64,000 nucleotides of DNA from Acidobacteriota bacterium (GCA_020851565.1 JADZCN010000140.1:1-64000), one strand, 5' to 3'; positions 16,571 to 25,217 are shown, counted from the first letter of the stretch. The notes: a model not told the origin generated them from the sequence alone. Translations and numbers: made by a program.

Positions 16571-18622
16571 ATGCGCCGCCTGCTGATTGGCACCGCCTTC
16601 GGCCTCGCGGCGGCCGTTCTGGCGCTTCTCCTGGGATTCACACCGCTGCTCCGCACCGCGGAGCTGAAGCTGTACGACTGGCGTGTGCGGGCGACGGCGC
16701 CCGGACGGTCCCGTGACGCCGACGCGGGACGGAGGGCCGGGACCTCGGTCCCGGCGGACGACCCCATCGTCCTCGTCCAGATCGACGATGACAGCCTGAA
16801 GCGGATGGAGCCGCTGGTCGGGCGATGGCCGTGGCCGCGGCTGGTGCACGCGTCGCTCATCGACTACCTCGCGGATGGGGGCGCAAAGGCGGTCGTGTAC
16901 GACGTGCTGTTCGCCGAGTCGGACCGCTCGAAGTTCATGGTGGGCGAGACCGAGTGGACGGGCGAGGAATCGGATCAGGCGCTCGTGGACGCGACCGCGC
17001 GGGCGGGGAACGTGATCCACGTGGCCGAGGCCGCCAGCGCCGGGCTCGTCGACGAGTCGAAGGCCATCGCCGCGAACCTCGAGGGGTTGCCCGCGTTCAA
17101 CCGGCGGTTTGCCGTGGACGCCTGCGTGGAGCGCCGGCCGCACGTGACGCCGCCCTTTCCCGCGCTGGCGGGAGCCGCGCATGCGATCGGGCACTCGTTC
17201 GTGGTCTACGACCCGGATGGGCCGCTCAGGCGCGTAGTGCCCTTCGTGCGTGTCGGGAGTCCTGCCGAAACGGATCGGGTCATTCCGTCACTACCTCTTG
17301 CGGCGATGATGATGGCTCGGGGGCTGGGGGCGGAGGCCGTCGGCGTGCGGGACGGCGTGCTGCAGATTGGCGAGACGCGCGTGCCGCTGGTGACCGAGAT
17401 GGTGCCCGACTACTACGGCCCGCCCACGCCGGCCTGTCGCGCGCTGCTGTCGTGGCGCGGGCCGACACGGCAGCAGGATGGGACGCCCACCTTCCGGTCC
17501 TACAGCTTCTACGACCTCTTCTATTCCCAGCAGCAGGTGCTCGAGGGCATCGCGCCGCAGGTGCCGCCCGCCACTTTCCGGGACCGCATTGTCGTCGTCG
17601 GCGTTGCCGGTGAGGGACTGCGTGACGTGTTCGTGACCCCGTTTGCGGAAGGGCGCATGCCGGGCGCGGAGATCCACGCCAACACCATCGACGCGTGGAG
17701 CGCCGGGCGGACGCTCGTGCCCGTGTCGGGCCTGAGGGGCGGGCTGGCCACGCTGGCGCTGGCGCTCGCCGTCGGTGCGACCGGAGCGGTCCTCTCCGCC
17801 TGGCTCACCGGCGCCATGGCCGTCGCGCTCGCGGGGGCGTGGGTCTGGGCCAACGTCGCGCAGTTCGGCGCCGGCCTCTGGTGGCCGCTGGCGGCGCCGC
17901 TCGTGGCGATGGGAACGGCCTTCGTCGGAAACCTGGCGTGGGAATACTTCGTCGAGGGGCGGGAGAAGCGGAAGGTGAAGCAGCTGTTCTCGCGCTATGT
18001 CGCGAAGGACGTGTACGAGCAGCTGATCGCGGACCCGTCGCGCGCCCGGCTCGGCGGCGCGCGGCGCCACATGACGGTGCTCTTCTCGGACATGCGCGGC
18101 TTCACGACGCTGACCGAGAAGGGCGCGCCCGAGGACATCGTCGCGCAGCTGAACGAGTACTTCAGCCGCATGGTGAAGGTGCTCTTCGAGCACCACGGCA
18201 CCCTGGACAAGTTCGTGGGCGACATGGTGATGGCGCTCTTCGGCGCGCCCCTGGACGACGAGGACCACGCCGAGCATGCGGTGCAGGCGGCCCTGGCGAT
18301 GGTCCGGGCCCTGGAGGTGCTGAACGCCGAGTGGCAGTCGTTCGGGTTGCCGCGGCTGGACATCGGCATCGGCATCAACACCGGCGACATGGTGGCCGGC
18401 AACATCGGCTCGTCCGCCATCATGAGTTACACGGTGATCGGCGATGCGGTGAACCTGGGAGCGCGGCTCGAGTCGCTGAACAAGGAATACGGGACCCGGA
18501 TCATCATCAGCGAGGCGACGCGGGCTCGCCTGAAGGGGCAGTATGATATCCATCCACTGGGCTCCGTGACCGTGAAGGGCAAGAGCCAACCGGTGGCGAT
18601 TTTCGAGGTCAGACCAACATGA
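16571..18622 (+). CDS. CHASE2-domain class III adenylate/guanylate cyclase
   Basis: 683 aa membrane cyclase. An N-terminal anchor (1-25) is followed by an extracytoplasmic CHASE2 sensor (about 40-375: AELKLYDWRVRATAP, PIVLVQIDDDSLKRMEPLVGRWPW, GGAKAVVYDVLFAESD). Two to three transmembrane helices (about 385-455) lead to the cyclase homology domain. Metal aspartates are D507 (VLFSDMRGFTTLTE) and D551 (KFVGDMVMALFG), the preceding Lys sits in LDKFVGD, and the transition-state Asn/Arg lie in GDAVNLGARLE. All catalytic positions look intact. The product (cAMP or cGMP) cannot be assigned securely. The stop overlaps the next start (ATGA). The operon ends with a channel carrying a cyclic-nucleotide-binding domain, which could be a receptor for the product. 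Confidence 0.93.
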   Translation: MRRLLIGTAFGLAAAVLALLLGFTPLLRTAELKLYDWRVRATAPGRSRDADAGRRAGTSVPADDPIVLVQIDDDSLKRMEPLVGRWPWPRLVHASLIDYLADGGAKAVVYDVLFAESDRSKFMVGETEWTGEESDQALVDATARAGNVIHVAEAASAGLVDESKAIAANLEGLPAFNRRFAVDACVERRPHVTPPFPALAGAAHAIGHSFVVYDPDGPLRRVVPFVRVGSPAETDRVIPSLPLAAMMMARGLGAEAVGVRDGVLQIGETRVPLVTEMVPDYYGPPTPACRALLSWRGPTRQQDGTPTFRSYSFYDLFYSQQQVLEGIAPQVPPATFRDRIVVVGVAGEGLRDVFVTPFAEGRMPGAEIHANTIDAWSAGRTLVPVSGLRGGLATLALALAVGATGAVLSAWLTGAMAVALAGAWVWANVAQFGAGLWWPLAAPLVAMGTAFVGNLAWEYFVEGREKRKVKQLFSRYVAKDVYEQLIADPSRARLGGARRHMTVLFSDMRGFTTLTEKGAPEDIVAQLNEYFSRMVKVLFEHHGTLDKFVGDMVMALFGAPLDDEDHAEHAVQAALAMVRALEVLNAEWQSFGLPRLDIGIGINTGDMVAGNIGSSAIMSYTVIGDAVNLGARLESLNKEYGTRIIISEATRARLKGQYDIHPLGSVTVKGKSQPVAIFEVRPT

Positions 18623-19743
18623 TTCGCACAACTGCATGCTTCGTCGCGGCCGGGCTCCTGCTCGGGACGGCCACCACGGCCCGTGGCGGTGATCAGCTCG
18701 GCCAGATCGGGAAGATCGGCGGGGCCGTCAAGAAGGTCAACGACGTGCGCGACCTGCAGGTCACCGACCAGGAGGAGCAGCAGCTCGGCGCCGCGGTCAG
18801 TGAGCGCATCCGGGCGCGCTACGGCGTCGTGCAGGACGCGGCCGTCCACCGCTACGTGGCGCTCGTCGGCGGGGCGCTGGCGCAGGCGAGCACGCGGCCC
18901 GCGCTTCCCTGGACGTTCATCGTGCTCGACACCGACGGCGTGAACGCCTTCGCGGCGCCGGGCGGCTACGTCCACGTCACCCGCGGCGCGCTCGCCCTCA
19001 TCCAGGACGAGGCGGAGCTGGCCGGCGTGCTGGGCCACGAGATCGTCCACATCACCGAGAAGCACACCATCAGGTCCATCCAGAAGAGCAAGTCGGTGCA
19101 GATGGGGGCCTCCGAGACGCTCTCCGGCAGCTCCGCGCTCCTCGAGCGTGCCGTCACCGCCACCTACGACAACATCGTCGAGAAGGGCTTCGGGCGCGGG
19201 GAGGAGAACGAGTCGGACGAAAAGGGGATCGAGCTCGCCAACCGGATCGGGTACGCGCCTGCGGGCCTCAGCGGGTTCCTCACGCGGCTGAAGGACCGCA
19301 ACAAGGGCTCGCAGGAGAAACGCGGCCTCTTCGCGTCGCACCCCGAGATGCAGTCGCGCCTCGACAACATCAAGAAGGAGATCGCCTCGAAGAAGATGGC
19401 GTCCACGGCGACCCTGCCCGATCGATACAAGAAGTTCATCACCTATACGCCGAAGTCGGTGACCGAGATTGCGACGGTGGCGGCGGGCTCTGCGGGGCTG
19501 ACCGGCGGCGAGAGCAAGGCCGAGCCGAAGAAGGAGGAGCCGAAGAAGCGGGGCTTCGGCATCAGCCGGATGCTGCCGACGGGCGGCGGCGAGAAGCAGC
19601 AGGCCCAGGTCACCGGCTCGGGCTCGGCCCGCGGGGTGGACCCCGAGAAGGACGCGCGCGGCGGCGGGAACCCGAGGCTGGTGCCGGTGAAGATCGCGGC
19701 AGCCGACATCGCCGCGTTCAAGAAGGAAGGCGGGCTGAAGTAG
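18619..19743 (+). CDS. M48-family zinc metalloprotease
   Basis: 374 aa exported protease. Signal peptide at 1-24. The peptidase M48 core spans about 45-260, with H140-E-I-V-H144 as the zinc/catalytic motif and the third ligand glutamate in ENESDEKGIELA (about 197). Family members such as BepA/LoiP act in outer-membrane protein quality control. The C-terminal 80 residues are low-complexity and Lys/Glu/Gly-rich, unlike E. coli homologues. It is translationally coupled to the cyclase gene through a 4-base overlap and followed by the channel gene 13 bp later. Confidence 0.9.
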   Translation: MIRTTACFVAAGLLLGTATTARGGDQLGQIGKIGGAVKKVNDVRDLQVTDQEEQQLGAAVSERIRARYGVVQDAAVHRYVALVGGALAQASTRPALPWTFIVLDTDGVNAFAAPGGYVHVTRGALALIQDEAELAGVLGHEIVHITEKHTIRSIQKSKSVQMGASETLSGSSALLERAVTATYDNIVEKGFGRGEENESDEKGIELANRIGYAPAGLSGFLTRLKDRNKGSQEKRGLFASHPEMQSRLDNIKKEIASKKMASTATLPDRYKKFITYTPKSVTEIATVAAGSAGLTGGESKAEPKKEEPKKRGFGISRMLPTGGGEKQQAQVTGSGSARGVDPEKDARGGGNPRLVPVKIAAADIAAFKKEGGLK

Positions 19744-19756
19744 GGTCGGCCTCCCG

Positions 19757-21190
19757 GTGGACGTCTCGAACCTGATTCTCGCCGGCGCCGTCGCGCTCGT
19801 CGTCACGCTCGCGCTGCTGGCTGCCATCCGCAGCCGGTTCGTCCGCGGGCGGCTGGCCTTCAGCGCCTGGCTGTTCCTGGGCTTCATCGGCCTCGAGCTG
19901 GCCGTGGCCCAGGGCCTGGGCGACGCGGCCGTCATGCCGGCGCTGGCACGGCTCGCGTTCGTGCTGGCGCTGGTCAACCTGGTGATCGCGCTGCTGGTGA
20001 ACCCGTGGCGCGACAGCCGGCCCTCGGACCGTTTCCCCGCCATCGTCCAGGACGTCGCGGTCATCGGGCTGTTCCTGGTGATCGCCACGGTCCTCATGCG
20101 CGAACAGCTCCTGGCCACGTCGGCCGTGGGCGCCGTGGTGGTCGGCTTCGCCCTGCAGGACACCCTCGGCAACTTCTTCGCGGGGCTCGCCATCCAGGTC
20201 GAGAAGCCCTTCCGGGTGGGTCACTGGATCCGGATCGGCGACAACGAGGGGAAGGTGCAGGAAGTGACGTGGCGGGCCACGAAGCTCCTGACCAAGGATG
20301 GCCAGTTCCTGATCGTCCCGAACAGCGCCATTTCCGGAGAATCCATCCTCAACTACTCCGAGCCCACGGTGCCGACGCGCATCGACATCGACGTGGGCAC
20401 CGGCTACGAGAGGCCGCCCAACGAGGTGCGCGCCGCCATCCGGCGCGCGCTGGCGGATGCGCCGCTGGTGATGCAGAGCCTCGAGCCCCAGATCCACCTG
20501 CACAACTTCGGCGGCTCGGCGCTCGAGTTCAAGGTGCGCTTCTGGATCGACGACTACGGGTGCGAGCTCGAGGCGCGGGACCAGGTGCGGACGAGAATCT
20601 GGTACGAGTTCCGCCGGCAGAACATCGAGATCCCCTGGCCCATCCAGATCGAGTACTCGCGAGAGGAGCAGCCGCTCCGGACCGAGGCGCACGTGGTGGC
20701 CGCGGCCGAGCAGCTGGCCGGCGTGGACCTCTTCTCCACCCTGTCGCCCGACGCGCGCCTGTCGCTCAGCCGTGCCGCCTCGGATCATCTCTTCGCCGCC
20801 GGAGAGGCGATCGTGCGGCAGGGCGAGCAGGGCAGCTCGATGTTCGTGGTCGTGCAGGGCACCGTGAGGGTGGCGCTCGAGCCGTCAGGACAGGAAGTCG
20901 CGACGATTACCGCCGGCGGGATCTTCGGCGAGATGTCGATGCTGACAGGGGAGCCGCGCACGGCCACGGTGCGCGCGATCGACGAGGTCAGGGCACTGGA
21001 GATCGCCGCCCCGGACATCCGGGCGCTCGCCCAGGCGACACCGGGGCTGATCGAGCACATCAGCCAGGTGGTGGCCGCGCGACGCGTCGGCCTGGCGCAG
21101 GCCGAAGCCACGGCGGCCGCGGCCGCCAGCGCTCAGCCGCACGTGCCGCAGTCGCTGCTGGCACGCATCAAGGCGTACCTCCGCCTCTGA
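19757..21190 (+). CDS. MscS-family channel with C-terminal cyclic-nucleotide-binding domain
   Basis: 477 aa, GTG start 13 bp after the protease stop. Four N-terminal helices (about 5-23, 36-56, 62-82, 98-118) lead into the MscS pore helix and beta domain (GFALQDTLGNFFAGLAIQVEKPFRVGHWIRIGD, 130-162; VPNSAISGESILNYS, 188-201). A cNMP-binding domain occupies about 320-440, with the phosphate-binding cassette FGEM (390-393) ... R401-T-A-T. Both the Glu and Arg that hold the cyclic nucleotide are present. This is the architecture of bacterial cyclic-nucleotide-gated (bCNG) MscS relatives. Co-transcription with a class III cyclase suggests ligand and receptor are made together. Confidence 0.93.
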   Translation: MDVSNLILAGAVALVVTLALLAAIRSRFVRGRLAFSAWLFLGFIGLELAVAQGLGDAAVMPALARLAFVLALVNLVIALLVNPWRDSRPSDRFPAIVQDVAVIGLFLVIATVLMREQLLATSAVGAVVVGFALQDTLGNFFAGLAIQVEKPFRVGHWIRIGDNEGKVQEVTWRATKLLTKDGQFLIVPNSAISGESILNYSEPTVPTRIDIDVGTGYERPPNEVRAAIRRALADAPLVMQSLEPQIHLHNFGGSALEFKVRFWIDDYGCELEARDQVRTRIWYEFRRQNIEIPWPIQIEYSREEQPLRTEAHVVAAAEQLAGVDLFSTLSPDARLSLSRAASDHLFAAGEAIVRQGEQGSSMFVVVQGTVRVALEPSGQEVATITAGGIFGEMSMLTGEPRTATVRAIDEVRALEIAAPDIRALAQATPGLIEHISQVVAARRVGLAQAEATAAAAASAQPHVPQSLLARIKAYLRL

Positions 21191-21192
21191 CA

Positions 21193-21343
21193 CAGATGGC
21201 GCAGATTACGCAGATGGCGCAGATAATCCTGGGGGCCGCAGATGCGCAGAGGACGCAGATTACGCCCTTTGATCCGGATGTCCGCGTGACCGGATCCGCC
21301 TTGCGAGAGTTATCTGCGCCATCTGCGTAATCTGCGCCATCTG
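21193..21343. repeat. 34-bp perfect inverted repeat (CAGATGGCGCAGATT type)
   Basis: The 34-base arm at 21193-21226 and its exact reverse complement at 21310-21343 flank an 83-base centre that also contains CGCAGATTACG words. Each arm is itself a near-tandem repeat of CAGATGGCGCAGATTACG. It lies between two convergent genes. A related fragment (CATCCGCGTAATCTGCGGAT) occurs at about 23959-23978. Confidence 0.85.
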
Positions 21344-21360
21344 CGTTCTGCGTTCTGCGC

Positions 21361-21846
21361 TCAGTTCACCCAGAGCAGCGCGCGCTCGTCACCGCGGCCC
21401 ACGTCAACGACAATTCCCGGCCCGTAGCGCTCCAGATCCGCTGCCGTGAGGGAGATACGCAGCCCGTCCAGGCCGCTGGCGTAGGTGCCGAACCGGATGG
21501 GGCCTTCCTTGAGGCGCAGGAACCAGAACGGGAGATCGAAGCGTGCCAGCCGGCCCTCGTCCGCGTCGAAGGCGAGCACGTGCAGCGTGTTCAGCGTCGT
21601 GCGCGGGGCGTCCTCCGAGGGGCGGTTGGTCCGCGCGCCTGTCTCTGAGAGCTCCAGCAAGGGCGCCTTGTCGCGGTAGCGCTGCCGCACCTCGTCGAAC
21701 GCGGATTCGGCGTCCGCGGCACTGGACGGCGCGATGTCCAGGTGATTCCGTACCCACGAGATGCCGAAGATGGCCGCGCCCAGGATGACGAAGACGACGA
21801 ACACCGCCACGCCGAAGAGGATGGGCGCCCACCGACGAGCCTTCAT
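21361..21846 (-). CDS. Membrane-anchored hypothetical protein
   Basis: 161 aa. The ATG at 21846 is chosen because GGAGGT stands just upstream; an upstream in-frame ATG lacks a site. One N-terminal helix (about 6-27, WAPILFGVAVFVVFVILGAA) anchors a soluble domain of alternating polar and hydrophobic residues (RYRDKAPLLELSE, TLNTLHVLAFDADEGRLARFDLPFWFLRL, GLRISLTAADLERYGPGIVVDVGRG). I do not recognise the family; such proteins are widespread in acidobacteria as hypotheticals. It ends in convergence with the channel operon. Confidence 0.7.
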   Translation of the reverse strand: MKARRWAPILFGVAVFVVFVILGAAIFGISWVRNHLDIAPSSAADAESAFDEVRQRYRDKAPLLELSETGARTNRPSEDAPRTTLNTLHVLAFDADEGRLARFDLPFWFLRLKEGPIRFGTYASGLDGLRISLTAADLERYGPGIVVDVGRGDERALLWVN

Positions 21847-21899
21847 AGGACCTCCGGGCGGCACTTGCCACCACCTGCTCCCTGAGTCTGACGAGCCGG

Positions 21900-22889
21900 T
21901 CAGAGCGAGAGTTCCACCCCGCCGCCGGTCTCGATGGCCTTGCGCAGGGCCAGGTCGGCCGCGACTACGTCCTCCACCGCCATGCCCAGCGACTTGAAGA
22001 CGGTGACGTCCCCGTCGCTCGATCGGCCCGGCGCCCGCCCCAGCACCACCTGGCCGAGCTCACCAACGATGTGGGCCTCGTTGAACCGGCCCTCTCGCAT
22101 GCCCATCACGACATCGCCCGATTCCACGAGCGCGGCCGCGCGGGAGTCCACGTAGAGGCGCGCCCGTGCGACGAGCGCCGGATCCATCTCCCGCTGGTCG
22201 GGCCGGCACGCCCCCACCGAGATGACGTGCGTTCCAGGGGAGACCCACGCGTCCTCGATGACCGGGGTCGGCGACGAGGTGACGAGCACGACGATGTCGG
22301 CGCCCCGGACGGCATCCTCCGCGCGGTCCACTGCGTGGAGCCTGCCGGGCAGGTGCGCCGCCATCTCGCCCACGAATCGCTCCCGGCTGGCCCGCCGTGG
22401 CGACCAGACGCGGGCCTCTTCCAGCGCGCGGACCGCCTTCAGCGCTTCGAGGTGGCTCCGCGCCTGAACGCCGGAGCCGATGATGGCCAGCGTGCTCGCC
22501 CCCGCGCGCGCCAGGTGCCGCGCCGAGACCGCGGACACTGCCGCCGTGCGCGCCTCGGTGATATAGCGGCCGTCCAGCAGCGCGACCAGGGCTCCGGTGT
22601 CGGGATCCAGCAGCAGGATGGTGGCGAGGTGCGAGGGCAGCCCGCGCGACTCGTTCTGGTTGAACACCGTCACCAGCTTCGCGCCGAGGCGTGCCGGCTG
22701 AGGGGTGTAGGCCGGCATCACGCCGAAGAAGGCCTTCGTCGGGCCCACGCTGAGGACCGTGCGGACCGGCTGCAGGACGTCACCCGCCGAGAAGCGGGCC
22801 AACGCGTCCTCCATCGCCTGGATCAGATCGTCCATGGGGACGAGCGCCTTGATCTGCGCCTCGTTCAGCAGCCTGAAGCGTTGTGGCAT
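21900..22889 (-). CDS. Ornithine cyclodeaminase/mu-crystallin family reductase
   Basis: 329 aa. The start at 22889 gives MPQRFRLLNEAQIKALVPMDDLI, the usual family N-terminus; it overlaps the upstream gene by 25 bp. Substrate-side motif LGAKLVTVFNQN and the Rossmann fold GSGVQARSHLEAL with RTAAVSAVSARHLARAG are typical. Members include ornithine cyclodeaminase, ketimine reductase and delta-1-pyrroline-2-carboxylate reductase. With a proline racemase-family gene two genes away, pyrroline-2-carboxylate (or a related cyclic imine) reduction is the best guess, but ornithine or alanine dehydrogenase activity is possible. Confidence 0.85.
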   Translation of the reverse strand: MPQRFRLLNEAQIKALVPMDDLIQAMEDALARFSAGDVLQPVRTVLSVGPTKAFFGVMPAYTPQPARLGAKLVTVFNQNESRGLPSHLATILLLDPDTGALVALLDGRYITEARTAAVSAVSARHLARAGASTLAIIGSGVQARSHLEALKAVRALEEARVWSPRRASRERFVGEMAAHLPGRLHAVDRAEDAVRGADIVVLVTSSPTPVIEDAWVSPGTHVISVGACRPDQREMDPALVARARLYVDSRAAALVESGDVVMGMREGRFNEAHIVGELGQVVLGRAPGRSSDGDVTVFKSLGMAVEDVVAADLALRKAIETGGGVELSL

Positions 22890-23818
22890 GTGGGCTCCGT
22901 GTCGCGGGCCACCAGGTCGCGGGTACACAGCGCCGCGGCGGCCGCAATCGTGTTCGCATGAATCGTGACGATGGCGTCGATGTCGGTGGCGTAGCCGCCG
23001 CTCATCGTCACGGCGACGGGCAGGCCGAGCGCGCGGCATCGTCCGAGCACGAGCTCGTCGCGCTCGCGCAGGCCGTCGATGGTCATCCCGAGGCGGCCAA
23101 GGCGGTCGCCCTCGTACGGGTCCGCGCCCGCGAGGTAGAAGACGAAATCCGGGCGGTGCCGCTCGAGCACGTCCTCGAGATGACGGGCGAGCAGCGGCAG
23201 GTAGTCCGCATCGGTGGCGCCGTCCTCGAGTGCGACGTCGAGGTCGCTGGCCTCCTTGCGGAACGGGAAGTTGCGGGCGCCGTGCATCGAGAAGGTGAAG
23301 ACCGAAGGATCGCCCTGGAAGATCACCGCGGTGCCGTTGCCCTGGTGGACATCGCAATCCACGACGGCGATGCGCGCGGCGCCGCCCTCGCGCTGCAGCA
23401 CGCGCGCGGCCACGGCGACGTCGTTGAACACGCAGAACCCTTCGCCACGATCCGCGTACGCGTGGTGCGTGCCGCCCGCGAGATTAGCGGCCAGCCCGTG
23501 CACGAGGGCGGCTCGCGCGGCCGCAATGGTGGCCCCGACGGATCGGCGCGAGCGCTCGACCATCTCCGGCGACCACGGGAACCCGATGCGGCGCTGGGCC
23601 TCGCGCGGCAGCGTTCCGGAAGCCACGGCGTCCACGTACGCGGGCGTGTGCACCAGGCGCAGGTCGTCCCACTCCACGGCCGGCGCCTCGAACAGCCGGT
23701 CGGGTGCCACGATGCCGCGGTCGAGGATCCGCTCCCGGAGGCGGGCGTACTTCGCCATCGGGAACTTGTGGTCCGCAGGCAGCGGAAGCACGAAGTGGTC
23801 CGAGTAGAACGCGAGCAC
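22865..23818 (-). CDS. Histone-deacetylase-family amidohydrolase (class IV-like)
   Basis: 317 aa, Zn-dependent deacetylase fold. Catalytic elements are GGTHHAYADRGEGFCVFND (the His-His pair), DCDVHQGNGT (metal ligands Asp and His) and GADPYEGDRLGRL (metal ligand Asp). The short length and the GFCVFND/DVHQGNGT wording resemble the HDAC11/class IV-like bacterial proteins. Natural substrates of these bacterial enzymes are mostly unknown (acetylpolyamines, acetyl-lysine or fatty-acylated groups). It is transcribed with and overlaps the cyclodeaminase-family gene. The spacer upstream carries a GGGAGTC array. Confidence 0.9.
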   Translation of the reverse strand: MLAFYSDHFVLPLPADHKFPMAKYARLRERILDRGIVAPDRLFEAPAVEWDDLRLVHTPAYVDAVASGTLPREAQRRIGFPWSPEMVERSRRSVGATIAAARAALVHGLAANLAGGTHHAYADRGEGFCVFNDVAVAARVLQREGGAARIAVVDCDVHQGNGTAVIFQGDPSVFTFSMHGARNFPFRKEASDLDVALEDGATDADYLPLLARHLEDVLERHRPDFVFYLAGADPYEGDRLGRLGMTIDGLRERDELVLGRCRALGLPVAVTMSGGYATDIDAIVTIHANTIAAAAALCTRDLVARDTEPTCHNASGC

Positions 23819-23836
23819 CGGGGACAGCGTACAACA

Positions 23837-23930
23837 ATCGTTGTCGGGAGTCGGGAGTCGGGAGTCGGGGAGTCGGGAGTCGGGAGTCGGGAGCCGGGAA
23901 CGGGGAACGGGGAACCGGGAACGGGGGACG
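23837..23930. repeat. GGGAGTC array
   Basis: Heptamer GGGAGTC repeated about eight times, grading into GGGAACGG units, in the gap between the divergent deacetylase and proline racemase-family genes. The unit word itself differs from the other spacer arrays, but it is again G-rich. Confidence 0.75.
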
Positions 23931-24015
23931 GAAAGCTGACCCCCTCCAAGCCATCCGCGTCATCCGCGTAATCTGCGGATCCCTGCCTCCGCGCAATCCC
24001 ACATAATCGGTGTCA

Positions 24016-25014
24016 ATGGTCCACACTATCCGCACCATCGACGCGCACGCCGCGGGGGAGCCCCTGCGCCTCATCGTGGACGGCATCCCCTCGCCCGAAG
24101 GCGGGACGATGCTCGAGAAGCGCGCCTGGGCCATCAAGCGCCTGGATCACTGGCGGCGATCGCTGATGCTCGAGCCGCGCGGGCACGCCGACATGTACGG
24201 AGCGCTGCTGACCGAGGCTCCGACGAACGACGGGCACGCGGGCGTGCTGTTCATGCACAACGAGGGCTGGAGCACGATGTGCGGCCACGGCATCATCGCG
24301 GTGACGACCATCGCGCTCGAGCGCGGGCTCATCGATCCCGGCGGCGACGAGATTCGCTACGACACGCCCGCGGGCCGCGTCGTGGCTCGCGCGCGCGTCA
24401 CTGAAGGCCGCCACGGGCGGCGCGTGGAGTCGGTGAGCTTCGTCAACGTGCCGTCGTTCGTGTTCGAGGCAGGACTGCCGATCGAAGTGGGAGGCCGCGC
24501 GATTCCGGTGGACGTCGCCTTCGGCGGCGCCTTCTACGCCATCGCGGACGCCGAGGCCGCGGGAATTCCCGTCCTCCCCGCACGCCTGCCCGAGTTGCGC
24601 GTACTGGGCATGCGGATCGCGCGCGAGGTGGAGCGCCTGCGGCAGGTCGTGCACCCGGAAGATCCCGGACTCTCGGGAATCTACGGCACGATCTTCACCG
24701 GCCCGCCGCAGGCGGGCGAGGCTCACCTGCGCAATGTCACGGTGTTCGCCGACGCCGAGGTGGATCGCTCCCCCTGCGGGACGGGCACAGCGGCCGTGAT
24801 GGCCGTGCTGTCGGAGATTGGCCTGCTCGGCGAAGAGGCGTTCGTCCACGAGTCCATCGTGGGGACGACGTTCGCGGGACGGGTTGTCGGGCGGAGGCGC
24901 GTCGGCGAGCGCGAAGCCATCGTCCCGTCGATCGAAGGCAGCGCCTGGGTGACCGGCGAGCACGCCTTCCTGATCGACGGCGACGACCCGCTCAAGGCGG
25001 GGTTTCGGATCTAG
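24016..25014 (+). CDS. Proline racemase-family enzyme (4-hydroxyproline epimerase-like)
   Basis: 332 aa cofactor-independent racemase fold. Both catalytic cysteines are present: C89 in STMCGHG and C254 in DRSPCGTGTAA. Dehydratases of the family (trans-3-hydroxyproline dehydratase) replace the second Cys by Thr, so an epimerase/racemase acting on hydroxyproline or proline is favoured. ATG at 24016 is chosen; a GTG two codons upstream is also possible. The cyclodeaminase-family reductase on the opposite strand could use a cyclic imine downstream of such an enzyme. A protein-derived hydroxyproline catabolic role is inference. Confidence 0.85.
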   Translation: MVHTIRTIDAHAAGEPLRLIVDGIPSPEGGTMLEKRAWAIKRLDHWRRSLMLEPRGHADMYGALLTEAPTNDGHAGVLFMHNEGWSTMCGHGIIAVTTIALERGLIDPGGDEIRYDTPAGRVVARARVTEGRHGRRVESVSFVNVPSFVFEAGLPIEVGGRAIPVDVAFGGAFYAIADAEAAGIPVLPARLPELRVLGMRIAREVERLRQVVHPEDPGLSGIYGTIFTGPPQAGEAHLRNVTVFADAEVDRSPCGTGTAAVMAVLSEIGLLGEEAFVHESIVGTTFAGRVVGRRRVGEREAIVPSIEGSAWVTGEHAFLIDGDDPLKAGFRI

Positions 25015-25015
25015 G

Positions 25016-25216
25016 TCTCTCGGGTTCTGGGGTTCTCGGGTTCTGGGGTTCTGGGGTTCTGGGGTTCTGAGGTTCTGGGGTTCTGAGGTTCTGGGGTTCT
25101 GAGGTTCTCAAGCCCCAAGCCCCAAGCCCCCAAGCCCCCAAGACCCCAAGACCCCAAGACCTCAAGCCCCCAAGACCTCAAGCCCCCAAGCCCCCAAGAC
25201 CCCAAGACCCCAAGAC
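25016..25216. repeat. GGGGTTCT array followed by CCCCAAG array
   Basis: The largest short-unit array. About eleven GGGGTTCT/GAGGTTCT octamers occupy 25018-25107, and about thirteen CCCCAAGA/CCCCCAAG units occupy 25108-25216. The first half is G-rich and the second C-rich on the + strand. It fills the gap between convergent genes and reaches the stop codon of the minus-strand gene. Confidence 0.85.
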
Positions 25217-25217
25217 C

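Noticed and set aside
22890-23357. N-terminal extension of the cyclodeaminase-family protein
   Set aside because: The extra residues are antisense-frame Arg-rich sequence overlapping the deacetylase gene; the family N-terminus begins at 22889.
24016-25014. trans-3-hydroxy-L-proline dehydratase
   Set aside because: The second active-site position is Cys (SPCGTG), not Thr, so a racemase/epimerase is favoured.
25016-25216. Possible CRISPR array
   Set aside because: Units of 7-9 bases repeat without unique spacers of regular length, and no cas gene is present.
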